Below, piece by piece: positions 9,161-16,769 of a stretch of DNA of 64,000 bases. This stretch comes from Streptomyces sp. TBY4. GTDB lineage: Bacteria > Actinomycetota > Actinomycetes > Streptomycetales > Streptomycetaceae. How positions within the stretch are numbered: position 1 is the stretch's first letter; each line of letters starts with the position of its first letter. Position numbers and translations under genes: made by a program. The notes beneath the pieces were generated by a model. The model ran no database searches. It was not told the DNA's origin and was given only the letters and a program-made list of their open reading frames with translations. Location of the stretch: the NCBI RefSeq assembly GCF_024213195.1, contig NZ_JANAVF010000024.1, positions 58,187 through 122,186 on the forward strand, read 5' to 3'.

Positions 9161-9817
9161 ATGGCGCAGCAGGAGCGAGCCGAGCGGACGCGCCGGGCTC
9201 TGATCAACGGCGCCGCCAAGGCCATTGACCTCTACGGCTACGAAGGGGCCTCGCTCGCGGTGATCTGTACCGCCGCGGGCGTCACCAAGGGCGCCCTCAT
9301 GTACCACTTCCCCGCCAAGGACGACCTGATCAGGGCGGTGCGCACCGAAGCCCGGCACGTGGTCGTCGACGCGCTCGGCGCGGTGCCGCACCGCGGGATC
9401 CGGCCCCTGCAGACCGCCGTCGACATGACCCACGCCGTCGCCGGGCGGCTCGGGCACGACCCCGTCGTACGGGCGGGCGCCCGGCTCACCCGGGAGTTCG
9501 TGCACTACCCCGACGGCAGCGTCTCCTGGACCGACGCCGTACGCGAAGAACTGGCCGACGCGCTGGCGGGCGCGGCCGACCCGTGGGGGACGGCGGCGCA
9601 GCTCGTGTACTCCCTGATCGGGATGGACGTGTGCCTGCGCGGCGAGGAGCACAGGCCGGGCCGGTCCTGCGGGCCGCTGCGCGGGCACCTGACCCGGCTG
9701 TGGCAGCTGCTCCTGCCCGGGATCCTCGCGGCGCCGCAGGCGGTGGAGCTGTACCGGGCGGAGGGGTCCTCGCCGTACTGTGCGTTCGCGGCCGTGCCTA
9801 CGGGGCTGCGGGGGTGA
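9161..9817 (+). CDS. TetR-family transcriptional regulator
   Basis: 218 residues. N-terminal HTH: RRALINGAAKAIDLYGYEGASLAVICTAAGVTKGALMYHF followed by KDDLIRAV, the standard TetR_N pattern; the rest is a helical ligand domain. The MYHFPAKDDL signature is like the gamma-butyrolactone receptor-like branch (ScbR-like proteins have MYFHF). ATG 9161 has GAGGAGCGCCC upstream. It follows the methyltransferase/ligase pair and immediately precedes a CGNR regulator (2-bp gap), so both regulators may be co-transcribed. Confidence 0.88.
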   Translation: MAQQERAERTRRALINGAAKAIDLYGYEGASLAVICTAAGVTKGALMYHFPAKDDLIRAVRTEARHVVVDALGAVPHRGIRPLQTAVDMTHAVAGRLGHDPVVRAGARLTREFVHYPDGSVSWTDAVREELADALAGAADPWGTAAQLVYSLIGMDVCLRGEEHRPGRSCGPLRGHLTRLWQLLLPGILAAPQAVELYRAEGSSPYCAFAAVPTGLRG

Positions 9818-9819
9818 GC

Positions 9820-10416
9820 ATGGACCGCGTCGCAGGAGCCGCCCTGGGGGCGATCGCGCCCGATCCGCGTCCGCTGACCGGGGAACCGCTCAGCCTGGAC
9901 CTCCTCAACACCCTCTGGCACGACCGGTACGGGCGCTACGACCTGCTGGACTCCACCGCGGGCCTCGCCTGCTGGCTGTCCGGGTCCCGGGTCGCCGCCG
10001 CGTACGCCGGCGGCGAGCTGCGCGCCGACCGGACCACCCTGGCCGCTGCCCGGGCGGCCCGCTCCGCGGTGGCCGGCGTGGCCGGGCGCGTAGATGCGGG
10101 GCCGGGGGCGTTCGACGCCTTCAACCGGCTGCTCGACGCGGGGCGGATCCGGCGGCTGCTCACGGCCGCGGGGCCGGTGGAGCGGCTGGAGGCGGCGGAT
10201 CCGGGGCGGCTGCTCGGGTATCTCGTGGCGGCGGATTACCTGCGGTTGCTCAGCACCGCGGGGGATCGGCTTCGCAGTTGTGCGAATCCGACGTGCGGGC
10301 TGCGGTTCCACGATGTCAGCCGGAACGGCACGCGTCGGTGGTGCACGAGCACGGGCTGCGGGAACCGGGCGAAGGCGGCCCGCCACTACGCCCGGCGCAC
10401 GGCCTCCGCCCCCTGA
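9820..10416 (+). CDS. CGNR zinc-finger regulator (ABATE domain)
   Basis: 198 residues. N-terminal ABATE-like part has LSLDLLNTLWHD; the C-terminal zinc finger has Cys-x4-Cys in RSCANPTCGLRFHD and Cys-x4-CGNR in RRWCTSTGCGNRAKAARHYAR, exactly the CGNR signature. These proteins are predicted DNA-binding regulators in actinobacteria. Starts 2 bp after the TetR stop. The GC-rich repeat block begins about 55 bp after its stop. Confidence 0.88.
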   Translation: MDRVAGAALGAIAPDPRPLTGEPLSLDLLNTLWHDRYGRYDLLDSTAGLACWLSGSRVAAAYAGGELRADRTTLAAARAARSAVAGVAGRVDAGPGAFDAFNRLLDAGRIRRLLTAAGPVERLEAADPGRLLGYLVAADYLRLLSTAGDRLRSCANPTCGLRFHDVSRNGTRRWCTSTGCGNRAKAARHYARRTASAP

Positions 10417-10472
10417 CCCCGGGACGGGTGTCCCGTCCCGCCCCGCCGGTGGGTGCGCTGCTGCGCCCTTTC

Positions 10473-10925
10473 CCGCTGCGCGGGGCGGAGTTCCCCTACC
10501 CACCCTTCGCCCGTTCCCCGGGCTCTGCCCGGACCCCGGTCCTCAAACGCCGGACGGGCTGAAAGAACCCTGGGGCTCCGCCCCAGACCCCGGTCCTCAA
10601 GCGCCGGACGGCTGGATGGGGGTGGGCTGCGCCCGGACCCCCTGGGGCTCCGCCCCGGACCCCGCGCCTCAAACGCCGGCGGGGCTGGATTTGGCCGCCC
10701 TCGGCGTGCACCTGCGCGCAGCGCACCCGGCCGGGCGCACTGGATGGCCCGCAGGGCCATTCCAGCCCCTCCGGCACCCTCAGCCGCAAACTCAGCCCCT
10801 CCGGCGTTTGAGGAGCGGGGGTCCGGGGGCTGGCCCCCGGGAACGGCGCCGCGCGTGGCAACGGGTCCGGGGCGGAGCCCCGGGGAACGGGCGAAGGGCG
10901 GGTAGGGGACAGCCCCGCGCAGCGG
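10473..10925. repeat. Non-coding inverted-repeat block with CTCAAACGCCGG units
   Basis: Gene-free stretch (10417-11064). Outer arms: TCCCCTACCC...CGTTCCCC (10492-10519) pairs with its reverse complement at 10882-10909 (27 of 28 bases), and CCGCTGCGCGGGGC (10473-10486) pairs with GCCCCGCGCAGCGG (10912-10925). Inside are three direct units 'GGGGCTCCGCCCC...GACCCCG...CTCAA(A/G)CGCCGG' (about 10513-10562, 10570-10614, 10642-10688) and an inverted unit (10797-10850). Units of this kind recur between Streptomyces genes (known repeat type, from memory); each can fold as a terminator-like hairpin. Confidence 0.7.
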
Positions 10926-11028
10926 TGGTGTCGGCTGGCGCCATTGTGGCGCAGGGTGGCGTCACCGCTCTGAACTGGGAGTTTGTTGGTCGAGGTGCCA
11001 TCCGGCGAAGGCGTGGTGCCAGATTGGC

Positions 11029-11057
11029 TCGACATGGCGCCATGTCTGTGCCATGCT
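11029..11057 (+). promoter_or_regulatory. Promoter with palindromic operator for the RHH gene
   Basis: -35 TCGACA (11029-11034), 17-bp spacer, -10 CATGCT (11052-11057). A perfect 16-bp palindrome GACATGGCGCCATGTC (11031-11046) overlaps the -35 and spacer. The initiation point would fall at about 11064, on the ATG at 11065, so the transcript is probably leaderless and autorepressed by the RHH protein (inference). Confidence 0.6.
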
Positions 11058-11064
11058 GTGGGAC

Positions 11065-11583
11065 ATGGACCTCACGCCCTACGTCACCACCCTCCGCCAA
11101 GAGCTCGCCATCGCCGCAGAGGCCGGCGGCGACGAAGCCCGCAAGCTGGCCGAGAGGCTCACCGCTCCGCTGGAGTCGGCGACCCGGCTGACCCTCCTCA
11201 ACGTGCTCTCCGCCGCGATGGACGAGGTCACCCGCGACCTCGCCCCCGGCTCGGTCGACGTACGGCTGCGGGGGCTCGACCCCGAGTTCGTCGTGACGCC
11301 GCCCTCGACCGAGGGCCCCGCCCCCGTGGCGGAGCCGGCCGGTCCGGTGTACGCCGAGCCGCAGGCACCCGCCGACGGCGACGAGGGCGGCACCGCCCGC
11401 GTCAACCTGCGGCTGCCGGCCCACCTCAAGGCCCGCGCCGAGGAGGCCGCGAGCCGCGAGGGGCTGTCGGTCAACGCTTGGCTGGTGCGCGCCGTGTCGG
11501 CCGCGGTCGACGGCGGCACGCGGCCCCGTACGGCGGAGAAGTCCCAGAGCGTGGGGCAGAGCTTCACCGGATGGGTGAGCTAG
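11065..11583 (+). CDS. Ribbon-helix-helix (HicB/Arc-like) regulator
   Basis: About 172 residues from ATG 11065; an in-frame ATG at 11053 is less likely as it lies inside the putative -10. The N-terminal about 70 residues are helical (LRQELAIAAEAGGDEARKLAERL...), then a Pro/Glu-rich linker, then an RHH DNA-binding domain: GTARVNLRLPAHLKARAEEAASREGLSVNAWLVRAVSAA, the HicB/Arc pattern (beta strand RVNLRLP, two helices). Followed 99 bp later by a DUF4097 gene and then an ABC exporter, so it likely regulates these. No toxin gene of the HicA type is adjacent, so a toxin-antitoxin role is not supported. Confidence 0.82.
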   Translation: MDLTPYVTTLRQELAIAAEAGGDEARKLAERLTAPLESATRLTLLNVLSAAMDEVTRDLAPGSVDVRLRGLDPEFVVTPPSTEGPAPVAEPAGPVYAEPQAPADGDEGGTARVNLRLPAHLKARAEEAASREGLSVNAWLVRAVSAAVDGGTRPRTAEKSQSVGQSFTGWVS

Positions 11584-11682
11584 GGCGCTCCCCGGTCCGG
11601 CCCCGACTTGATCGAACGCACCGCATCCACACCACGTCCCACCAGCGGGGACGCCCGGAAGACCCAAGAGGACGGGACAGCC

Positions 11683-12549
11683 ATGCCTACTTTCGACACC
11701 TCCGAAGCGATCTCGGTCACCGCACACGTGGAGGCCGGCTCCATCCAGTTCACCGCGAACGACCGCCTCGACACCGTCGTCGCCGTACAGCCCCGGGACC
11801 CGAAGCGGGACAAGGACGTACGGGCTGCCGAGCAGACCGAGGTCACCTTCGCGAGCGGCGCGCTGAGCGTCCGGACGCCCAAGTCCAACCCGTTCGGCAA
11901 GCCCGGCATCGTCGACGTGGTCGTCGAACTGCCCACGGGCTCGCGGGTCGACACGACCGGCTCCTGGACCCAGGTGGTCGGCGAGGGCCGGCTCGGCGAG
12001 GTCCGGGTGAAGACCTCGTCCGGCGACGTCCGCCTCGACACGACCGGCCCGCTGAAGCTGATCGCCTCGCACGGCTCGATCACCGTGGACCGGGCCGAGG
12101 GCGCGACCGAGATCACCACCAGCTCCGGCAGCCTGCGCCTCGGCTTCGTCGACGGCTCCGCCGTCCTGAAGAACTCGCACGGCACCACGACCGTCGGCGC
12201 CGCGACCGGCGAGCTGCGGGTGAGCGGTGCCAACGGTGACATCGACATCCGGCGCGCCGAGGACTCGGTCACCGCCAAGACCGCCCACGGCACCCTGCGG
12301 GTCGGCGAAGTCGTCCGTGGAGTGGTTGAGTTGGAGACCGCTTACGGGGCCATCGAGGTCGGAGTCCGTGAGGGTACGGCCGCCTGGCTCGATGTCAGCT
12401 CGGGCTCCGGCCAGGTGCGCAACACGCTCACCGCGTCCGGGAGCCCCGACGCGGCCGCCGACACCGTCAAGGTCCGCGCCCGCACGAAGTACGGCAACAT
12501 CGACATCCGCCGCGCGAGCGCCGGCGCCGGCGCCGGCACCGGGGTCTGA
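11683..12549 (+). CDS. DUF4097-family beta-helix protein
   Basis: 288 residues from ATG 11683 (AAGAGGACGGG upstream). Repeating short beta-strand units with the S-G-D/H-G-x-I pattern: GRLGEVRVKTSSGDVRLDTTG, LKLIASHGSITVDRAEGATE, LRLGFVDGSAVLKNSHGTT, GELRVSGANGDIDIRRAED and so on, as in the DUF4097 (adhesin-like) beta-helical family. No signal peptide is visible, so it is probably cytoplasmic. A paralogue lies at 61170-61841, also next to a DNA-binding gene. Function unknown; DUF4097 genes frequently accompany RHH or MarR/PadR regulators. Confidence 0.85.
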   Translation: MPTFDTSEAISVTAHVEAGSIQFTANDRLDTVVAVQPRDPKRDKDVRAAEQTEVTFASGALSVRTPKSNPFGKPGIVDVVVELPTGSRVDTTGSWTQVVGEGRLGEVRVKTSSGDVRLDTTGPLKLIASHGSITVDRAEGATEITTSSGSLRLGFVDGSAVLKNSHGTTTVGAATGELRVSGANGDIDIRRAEDSVTAKTAHGTLRVGEVVRGVVELETAYGAIEVGVREGTAAWLDVSSGSGQVRNTLTASGSPDAAADTVKVRARTKYGNIDIRRASAGAGAGTGV

Positions 12550-12610
12550 CCTCCCCTCCCCTCCTTCTCCGCTCCCCCCCCGTTACTTCAGCCTTCGAAT
12601 GGAGGGCCTC

Positions 12611-13603
12611 ATGCCTTCTTCTGTCATGCCCACATCACGTCGGGGAGACGGTCACCCCGCTCCGGCCGCCGTCTCCACCGTCGGGCTGCGCAAGTCCTAC
12701 GGCGACAAGACCGTCCTCGACGGCATCGATCTGAGCATCCCGGCCGGGTCCGTGTTCGCCCTGCTGGGGCCGAACGGCGCGGGCAAGACCACCGTCGTGA
12801 AGATCCTCTCCACGCTCATCAGCGCCGACGGCGGACAGGCCCAGGTCGCGGGCCACGACATCGCCGCCGCGCCGAACGGGGTGCGTGCCGCGATCGGGGT
12901 CACCGGGCAGTTCTCGGCCGTGGACGGGCTGATCACGGGGGAGGAGAACATGCTGCTGATGGCGGACCTGCATCACCTGTCGAAGGGTGAGGGGCGGCGG
13001 GTGGCGGCCGAGTTGCTGGAGCGGTTCGACCTCACGGAGGCGGCGAAGAAGCCGGCTTCGACGTACTCGGGTGGGATGAAGCGGCGGCTAGACATCGCGA
13101 TGACGTTGGTGGGTGATCCGAGGATCATCTTCCTCGACGAGCCGACCACCGGTCTGGACCCGCGGTCCCGTCACAACATGTGGCAGATCATCCGTGAGCT
13201 CGTCAGCGGTGGGGTGACGGTCTTCCTGACCACGCAGTACCTGGAGGAGGCCGACGAGCTGGCCGACCGGATCGCGGTGCTGAACGGCGGCAGGATCGCC
13301 GCCGAGGGTACGGCGGAGGAGTTGAAGCGGCTGATCCCCGGAGGCCACGTACGGCTGCGGTTCTCGGACCCGGACGCCTATCGGTTCGCCGCCGGTGTGC
13401 TGGGTGAAGCCGCCCGGGACGACGAGGCGCTGGCCTTGCAGATTCCCAGTGACGGCAGCCAGCGCGCGCTGCGCTTCGTACTCGACCGGCTGGACTCGGC
13501 CGGCATCGAGGCCGACGAGCTGACCGTGCACACCCCCGACCTCGACGACGTGTTCTTCGCCCTGACCGCGTCCACCCACCAGACCAAGGAAGACGTCCGA
13601 TGA
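12611..13603 (+). CDS. Daunorubicin-resistance-type ABC transporter ATPase (DrrA-like)
   Basis: 330 residues; ATG 12611 chosen because GGAGGG lies 4 bp upstream. Walker A GPNGAGKTTVVKIL, Q-loop region VTGQFSAVDGLITGEEN (DrrA-type), signature YSGGMKRRLDIAM, Walker B IIFLDEPTTGLD, H-loop replaced by Q in FLTTQYLEEADELADRI as in DrrA proteins, then a C-terminal DUF4162-like domain ending in TPDLDDVFFALT. Exports a small hydrophobic compound with the permease that overlaps its stop by 4 bp. Located directly after the RHH/DUF4097 genes. Confidence 0.93.
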   Translation: MPSSVMPTSRRGDGHPAPAAVSTVGLRKSYGDKTVLDGIDLSIPAGSVFALLGPNGAGKTTVVKILSTLISADGGQAQVAGHDIAAAPNGVRAAIGVTGQFSAVDGLITGEENMLLMADLHHLSKGEGRRVAAELLERFDLTEAAKKPASTYSGGMKRRLDIAMTLVGDPRIIFLDEPTTGLDPRSRHNMWQIIRELVSGGVTVFLTTQYLEEADELADRIAVLNGGRIAAEGTAEELKRLIPGGHVRLRFSDPDAYRFAAGVLGEAARDDEALALQIPSDGSQRALRFVLDRLDSAGIEADELTVHTPDLDDVFFALTASTHQTKEDVR

Positions 13604-14385
13604 GCTCCCTCTCCTTCGCCGTCCGCGACTCGTCCACGATGCTGCGGCGCAACCTCCTGCACGCCCGCCGCTACCCGTCGATGACGCTGAACCTGCTGCT
13701 CACGCCGGTCATGCTGCTCCTGCTCTTCGTCTACATCTTCGGCGACGTGATGAGCGCGGGCATCGGCGGCGGCGGCCGCTCCGACTACATCGCCTACCTC
13801 GTTCCCGGCATCCTGATGCTCACCATCGGCGGCACCACGATCGGCAGCGCGGTGTCCGTGGCGATGGACATGACCGAGGGCATCATCGCCCGCTTCCGCA
13901 CGATGCCGATCCATCGCGGGTCCGTCCTCATCGGGCACGTCGTCGGAAGCGTCATCCAGTGCGTGATGAGCGTGGTCCTGGTCGGGGCCGTCGCGGTGGC
14001 CATCGGCTTCCGGGCCACCGACGCCACCGCCGTGGAATGGCTGCTGGCGCTGGGCCTGCTGGCACTCGTCTCCCTGGCGCTCACCTGGATCGCCGTCGGG
14101 ATGGGGCTGACCAGCCCGAACGCCGAGGCGGCCAGCAACAACGCCATGCCGCTGATGGTCCTGCCGCTGCTCTCCAGCGCCTTCGTGCCGGTGGACGCGA
14201 TGCCGGGCTGGTTCCAGCCGATCGCCGAGTACCAGCCCTTCACCCCCGCCATCGAGACCCTGCGCGGGCTGCTGCTCGGCACCGAGATCGGCAACAACGG
14301 GTGGATCGCCGTGGCCTGGTGCCTGGCGCTGGCCCTGCTCGGCTACTTCTGGTCCAAGTCCCTGTTCCAGCGCGACCCGAAGTAG
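13600..14385 (+). CDS. DrrB-like ABC-2 permease
   Basis: 261 residues, ATG overlapping the ATPase stop (ATGA). Six membrane segments are visible, e.g. LLLTPVMLLLLFVYIF, IAYLVPGILMLTIGGTTIG, CVMSVVLVGAVAVAIGF, ALGLLALVSLALTWIAVGMG and GWIAVAWCLALALLGYFW. ABC-2 motif around NNAMPLMVLPLLSSAFVPVDAMPGW. Pairs with the DrrA-like ATPase to form an exporter. Its C-terminus is nearly identical to the partial permease at the window start, revealing two paralogous exporters in the same orientation 14 kb apart. Confidence 0.92.
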   Translation: MSSLSFAVRDSSTMLRRNLLHARRYPSMTLNLLLTPVMLLLLFVYIFGDVMSAGIGGGGRSDYIAYLVPGILMLTIGGTTIGSAVSVAMDMTEGIIARFRTMPIHRGSVLIGHVVGSVIQCVMSVVLVGAVAVAIGFRATDATAVEWLLALGLLALVSLALTWIAVGMGLTSPNAEAASNNAMPLMVLPLLSSAFVPVDAMPGWFQPIAEYQPFTPAIETLRGLLLGTEIGNNGWIAVAWCLALALLGYFWSKSLFQRDPK

Positions 14386-14439
14386 GCAGTGAGAGCAGAT
14401 GGAGCGAGAGCAGGCGCAGCGAGAGCAGGCAGCGAGGGC

Positions 14440-14490
14440 TTGACCGGTGCGGCTAATGCCATTAGCTTACGAGCGACAGGCATTAGCCGC
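14440..14490 (+). promoter_or_regulatory. Promoter and operator of the hydrolase-tetR operon
   Basis: -35 TTGACC (14440-14445), 17-bp spacer, -10 TAGCTT (14463-14468). Overlapping it: palindrome GCTAAT-GCC-ATTAGC (14452-14466) and the 12-bp arms GCGGCTAATGCC (14449-14460) and GGCATTAGCCGC (14479-14490). Three GCTAAT/ATTAGC half-sites covering a promoter indicate repression, most simply by the TetR protein encoded at 15344. Confidence 0.65.
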
Positions 14491-14514
14491 AGCGTCATTT
14501 ACGGGGGACGGGTC

Positions 14515-15351
14515 ATGACGGAGTTTCTGAGCACCGGCGGCGGACGGCTCGCGTACGAGGTCACGGGCGAGGGCCCGCTGATCGTGCTCGCCCACGGCAT
14601 GGGCGACAACCGCGGGGCCTACCGGGAGACCGCGGCCCTGCTCGCCGCCGCCGGGTACCGCGTCGCCTCCACCGACCTGCGCGGACACGGGGAATCGAGC
14701 ACCGGCTGGAGCTCGTACACCCGCACCGACGTCGCGGGCGACCTGCTCGCCCTGATCCGGCACCTCGGCGGACCGGCCGTCATCGTCGGCCACTCCTTCG
14801 CCGGCGGCTCCGCCACCATCGCGGCGGCCCAGGAGCCCGGGCTCGTCGAGGCGATCGTCGAGATCAGCCCGTTCACCAGGGCGCAGAAGATCGAGTTCGG
14901 CGCCCTCGGCTCCAACGCCCGCTACCGCAAGGGCATGCTCCTGCTGCTCGGCACCGGCGTCCTGCGCAGCGCCGGGCTCTGGAAGCGCTACCTCGACCAC
15001 GCCTACCCGGGCACCCGCCCGGCCGGTCACGCCGCCCACCTCGCCGCGCTCGACGCCGACCTGGGCCGCCCGGGCCGGATGGCGGTCGTCGCCAAGATGG
15101 GGATGTCCGCCCCCACCGACGCGGGCGCCCGCCTCGGCGACGTCCGGTGCCCCGCGCTGATCGTCGAGGGCACCCTCGACCCCGACTGGGCCGACCCGGC
15201 CGCCGAGGGCGCGGCCGTCGTCGCCGCACTGCCCGAGGGGCGCGGGCGCCTCGTCGCGATCGAGGGCGCGGGCCACTACGCCCACGCGCAGTTCCCCGCC
15301 GAGACCGCCGCGGCCATCCTGTCCTTCCTGAAGGAGACCGCGCGTGCCTAG
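14515..15351 (+). CDS. Alpha/beta hydrolase
   Basis: 278 residues from ATG 14515 (GGGGGACGGG upstream). Alpha/beta-hydrolase fold: LIVLAHGMGDNRGAY (oxyanion loop), STDLRGHGESS, nucleophile Ser in VGHSFAGGSATIAA, acid in LIVEGTLDPDWADP and catalytic His in IEGAGHYAHAQFP. Overlaps the downstream TetR gene by 8 bp, so enzyme and regulator form one operon behind a palindromic operator. Probably a detoxifying esterase or hydrolase induced by its substrate; the substrate is unknown. Confidence 0.9.
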   Translation: MTEFLSTGGGRLAYEVTGEGPLIVLAHGMGDNRGAYRETAALLAAAGYRVASTDLRGHGESSTGWSSYTRTDVAGDLLALIRHLGGPAVIVGHSFAGGSATIAAAQEPGLVEAIVEISPFTRAQKIEFGALGSNARYRKGMLLLLGTGVLRSAGLWKRYLDHAYPGTRPAGHAAHLAALDADLGRPGRMAVVAKMGMSAPTDAGARLGDVRCPALIVEGTLDPDWADPAAEGAAVVAALPEGRGRLVAIEGAGHYAHAQFPAETAAAILSFLKETARA

Positions 15352-15895
15352 GGCCTCGCTCTCGGCCGAGGCCGTGGTCGACGTGGCACTGCGCCTGGTC
15401 GACGAGGAGGGGCCGACGGGCCTGACCCTGTCCGCGGTGGCGGGCCGGGCGGGCGTGGCGACACCCTCCCTCTACAAGCACGTGCGCAGCCTCGCCGAGC
15501 TCCGCGACCTCCTGTCGGCCCGGATCATGAACGAGATGGCGGACGAGATCGGCGTGGCCGTCATCGGCCGCTCCGCCGACGAGGCGATCCGCGCGTTCAT
15601 GACGGCCTGGCGCACCTACGCCCTGCGCCGGCCCCACCGGTACGCGGCCCTGCTGCACAGTCCCGAACCGCGGACGGCCGAAGCCGGGGAGCGTCTGATC
15701 ACCATCCTCTTCGCCACCCTGCGCGCCTACGGCCTGGAGGAGTCCGCGGCCGTCCACGCGGCCCGCTGCCTGCGCGCCACCGCCCACGGCTTCGCCTCCC
15801 TGGAGACCGGCGGCGGCTTCGCCCTGCCCGAGGCCCTGGACGAGAGTTATGCCCTGCTGACGCACATGGTCGTCGCAGGTCTGCGCACCTCCTGA
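15344..15895 (+). CDS. TetR-family regulator (TetR/AcrR with TetR_C_33-like domain)
   Basis: 183 residues, GTG 15344 inside the end of the hydrolase gene. HTH: LSAEAVVDVALRLVDEEG then LTLSAVAGRAGVATPSLYKHVRSLAELRDLL. The C-domain begins MNEMADEIGVAVIGRSADEAIRAFM and contains RRPHRYAALLHSPEP, typical of regulators annotated TetR/WHG domain. Likely represses its own operon through the operator at 14449-14490. The gene ends 80 bp before the next TetR gene, which appears to have its own promoter. Confidence 0.88.
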   Translation: MPRASLSAEAVVDVALRLVDEEGPTGLTLSAVAGRAGVATPSLYKHVRSLAELRDLLSARIMNEMADEIGVAVIGRSADEAIRAFMTAWRTYALRRPHRYAALLHSPEPRTAEAGERLITILFATLRAYGLEESAAVHAARCLRATAHGFASLETGGGFALPEALDESYALLTHMVVAGLRTS

Positions 15896-15974
15896 GGCGA
15901 GACACTGGTGCCCCCATATCAACGGAGTGTTAAATAGAGGTTGTTCGTTTTGTTTCCCGATGGAAGTTAGGCAC

Positions 15975-16646
15975 ATGGCTGAGCGCAAGAGAGAGCGCGT
16001 CCCGCAGAACCGTGCGATCCAGACCAAAGCGACCATTCTGCGCGCTGCGGCCGAGGTCTTCGACGAGTTCGGGTTCAGCGGCGCCAGCATCAGCAAGATC
16101 ATGAAGCGGGCCGACGTCACCCAGGGCGGGATGTACTTCCACTTCGCCTCGAAGGAGGAGCTCGCCTACGCCGTCATGGTCGGCCAGGGCGAGGGCCTCG
16201 AATTCCCGGCCGGCGAGGACGGCCTGCAGCGCCTGGTGGACATCACGCTCTACCTCGCGGACCAGCTCCGGCACAATCCGGTGCTCCGGGCCGGCGTGCG
16301 GCTGGCCGTGGAGCAGGGGGAGTTCGGCCTGCGCGACGACGTCGCCTACCAGGCCTGGGTCCTCGAATTCCGCCAGCAGCTGCGCTTCGCCCGCGCCAAG
16401 GGCGAGCTCCAGCCCGACGTGGACGACCACGAGCTGGCCTGGATCCTGGTCAGCTCCTTCACCGGGGCGCAGCTCTTCTCCCAGATGTCGACCGGCCGGG
16501 CCGACCTCCCGCAGCGGATCGCCTCGCTCTGGCGCTACCTCCTGCCGGCCGTGGCCACCGAGGAGGCCCGCGGCGCGCTCCGGTTCACGCTGCCGGAGGC
16601 GAAAGCGGAGGCCGCGGCGGAGCCCGGCGCGAAGGCGGAGGGCTAG
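15975..16646 (+). CDS. Gamma-butyrolactone receptor-like TetR regulator (ScbR/ArpA-like)
   Basis: 223 residues; ATG 15975 preferred over 15927 because the protein then begins MAERKRERVPQNRAIQTKATIL as ScbR-like proteins do. HTH AAEVFDEFGFSGASISKIMKRADVTQGGMYFHFASKEELA is the signature of the ArpA/ScbR group, and the Trp in the ligand-domain region (YQAWVLEFRQQL) is the kind of Trp used in butyrolactone pockets. No AfsA-type synthase is in the window, so it may be an orphan pseudo-receptor. The upstream 60 bp (15915-15965) are unusually AT-rich and may hold its operator, but I see no clear palindrome. Confidence 0.85.
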   Translation: MAERKRERVPQNRAIQTKATILRAAAEVFDEFGFSGASISKIMKRADVTQGGMYFHFASKEELAYAVMVGQGEGLEFPAGEDGLQRLVDITLYLADQLRHNPVLRAGVRLAVEQGEFGLRDDVAYQAWVLEFRQQLRFARAKGELQPDVDDHELAWILVSSFTGAQLFSQMSTGRADLPQRIASLWRYLLPAVATEEARGALRFTLPEAKAEAAAEPGAKAEG

Positions 16647-16647
16647 C

Positions 16648-16672
16648 GGGGCGGCGGCCGTCCCCGCCGCCG
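16648..16672. terminator. Weak hairpin between convergent genes
   Basis: GCGGCGG (16651-16657) and CCGCCGC (16665-16671) just past the TetR stop. Short stem, no T-run; the convergent SDR gene ends 98 bp further on. Confidence 0.35.
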
Positions 16673-16769
16673 CTCCGCCGCAGGCGCGCACGGGCGCCGA
16701 AAAACCGAACGACCCCTTTTGCCCCGGACCCCCACCCGCCCCCACCGCTCAGGCCGAAGGCGGCTGCAC

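Noticed and set aside
11065..11583. HicA/HicB toxin-antitoxin system
   Set aside because: Only the RHH (HicB-like) part exists; no small HicA-type toxin gene lies before or after.
15915..15965. ScbR-type autoregulatory element upstream of the GBL-receptor-like gene
   Set aside because: AT-rich patch is present but no convincing palindrome matching known ARE sequences could be drawn.
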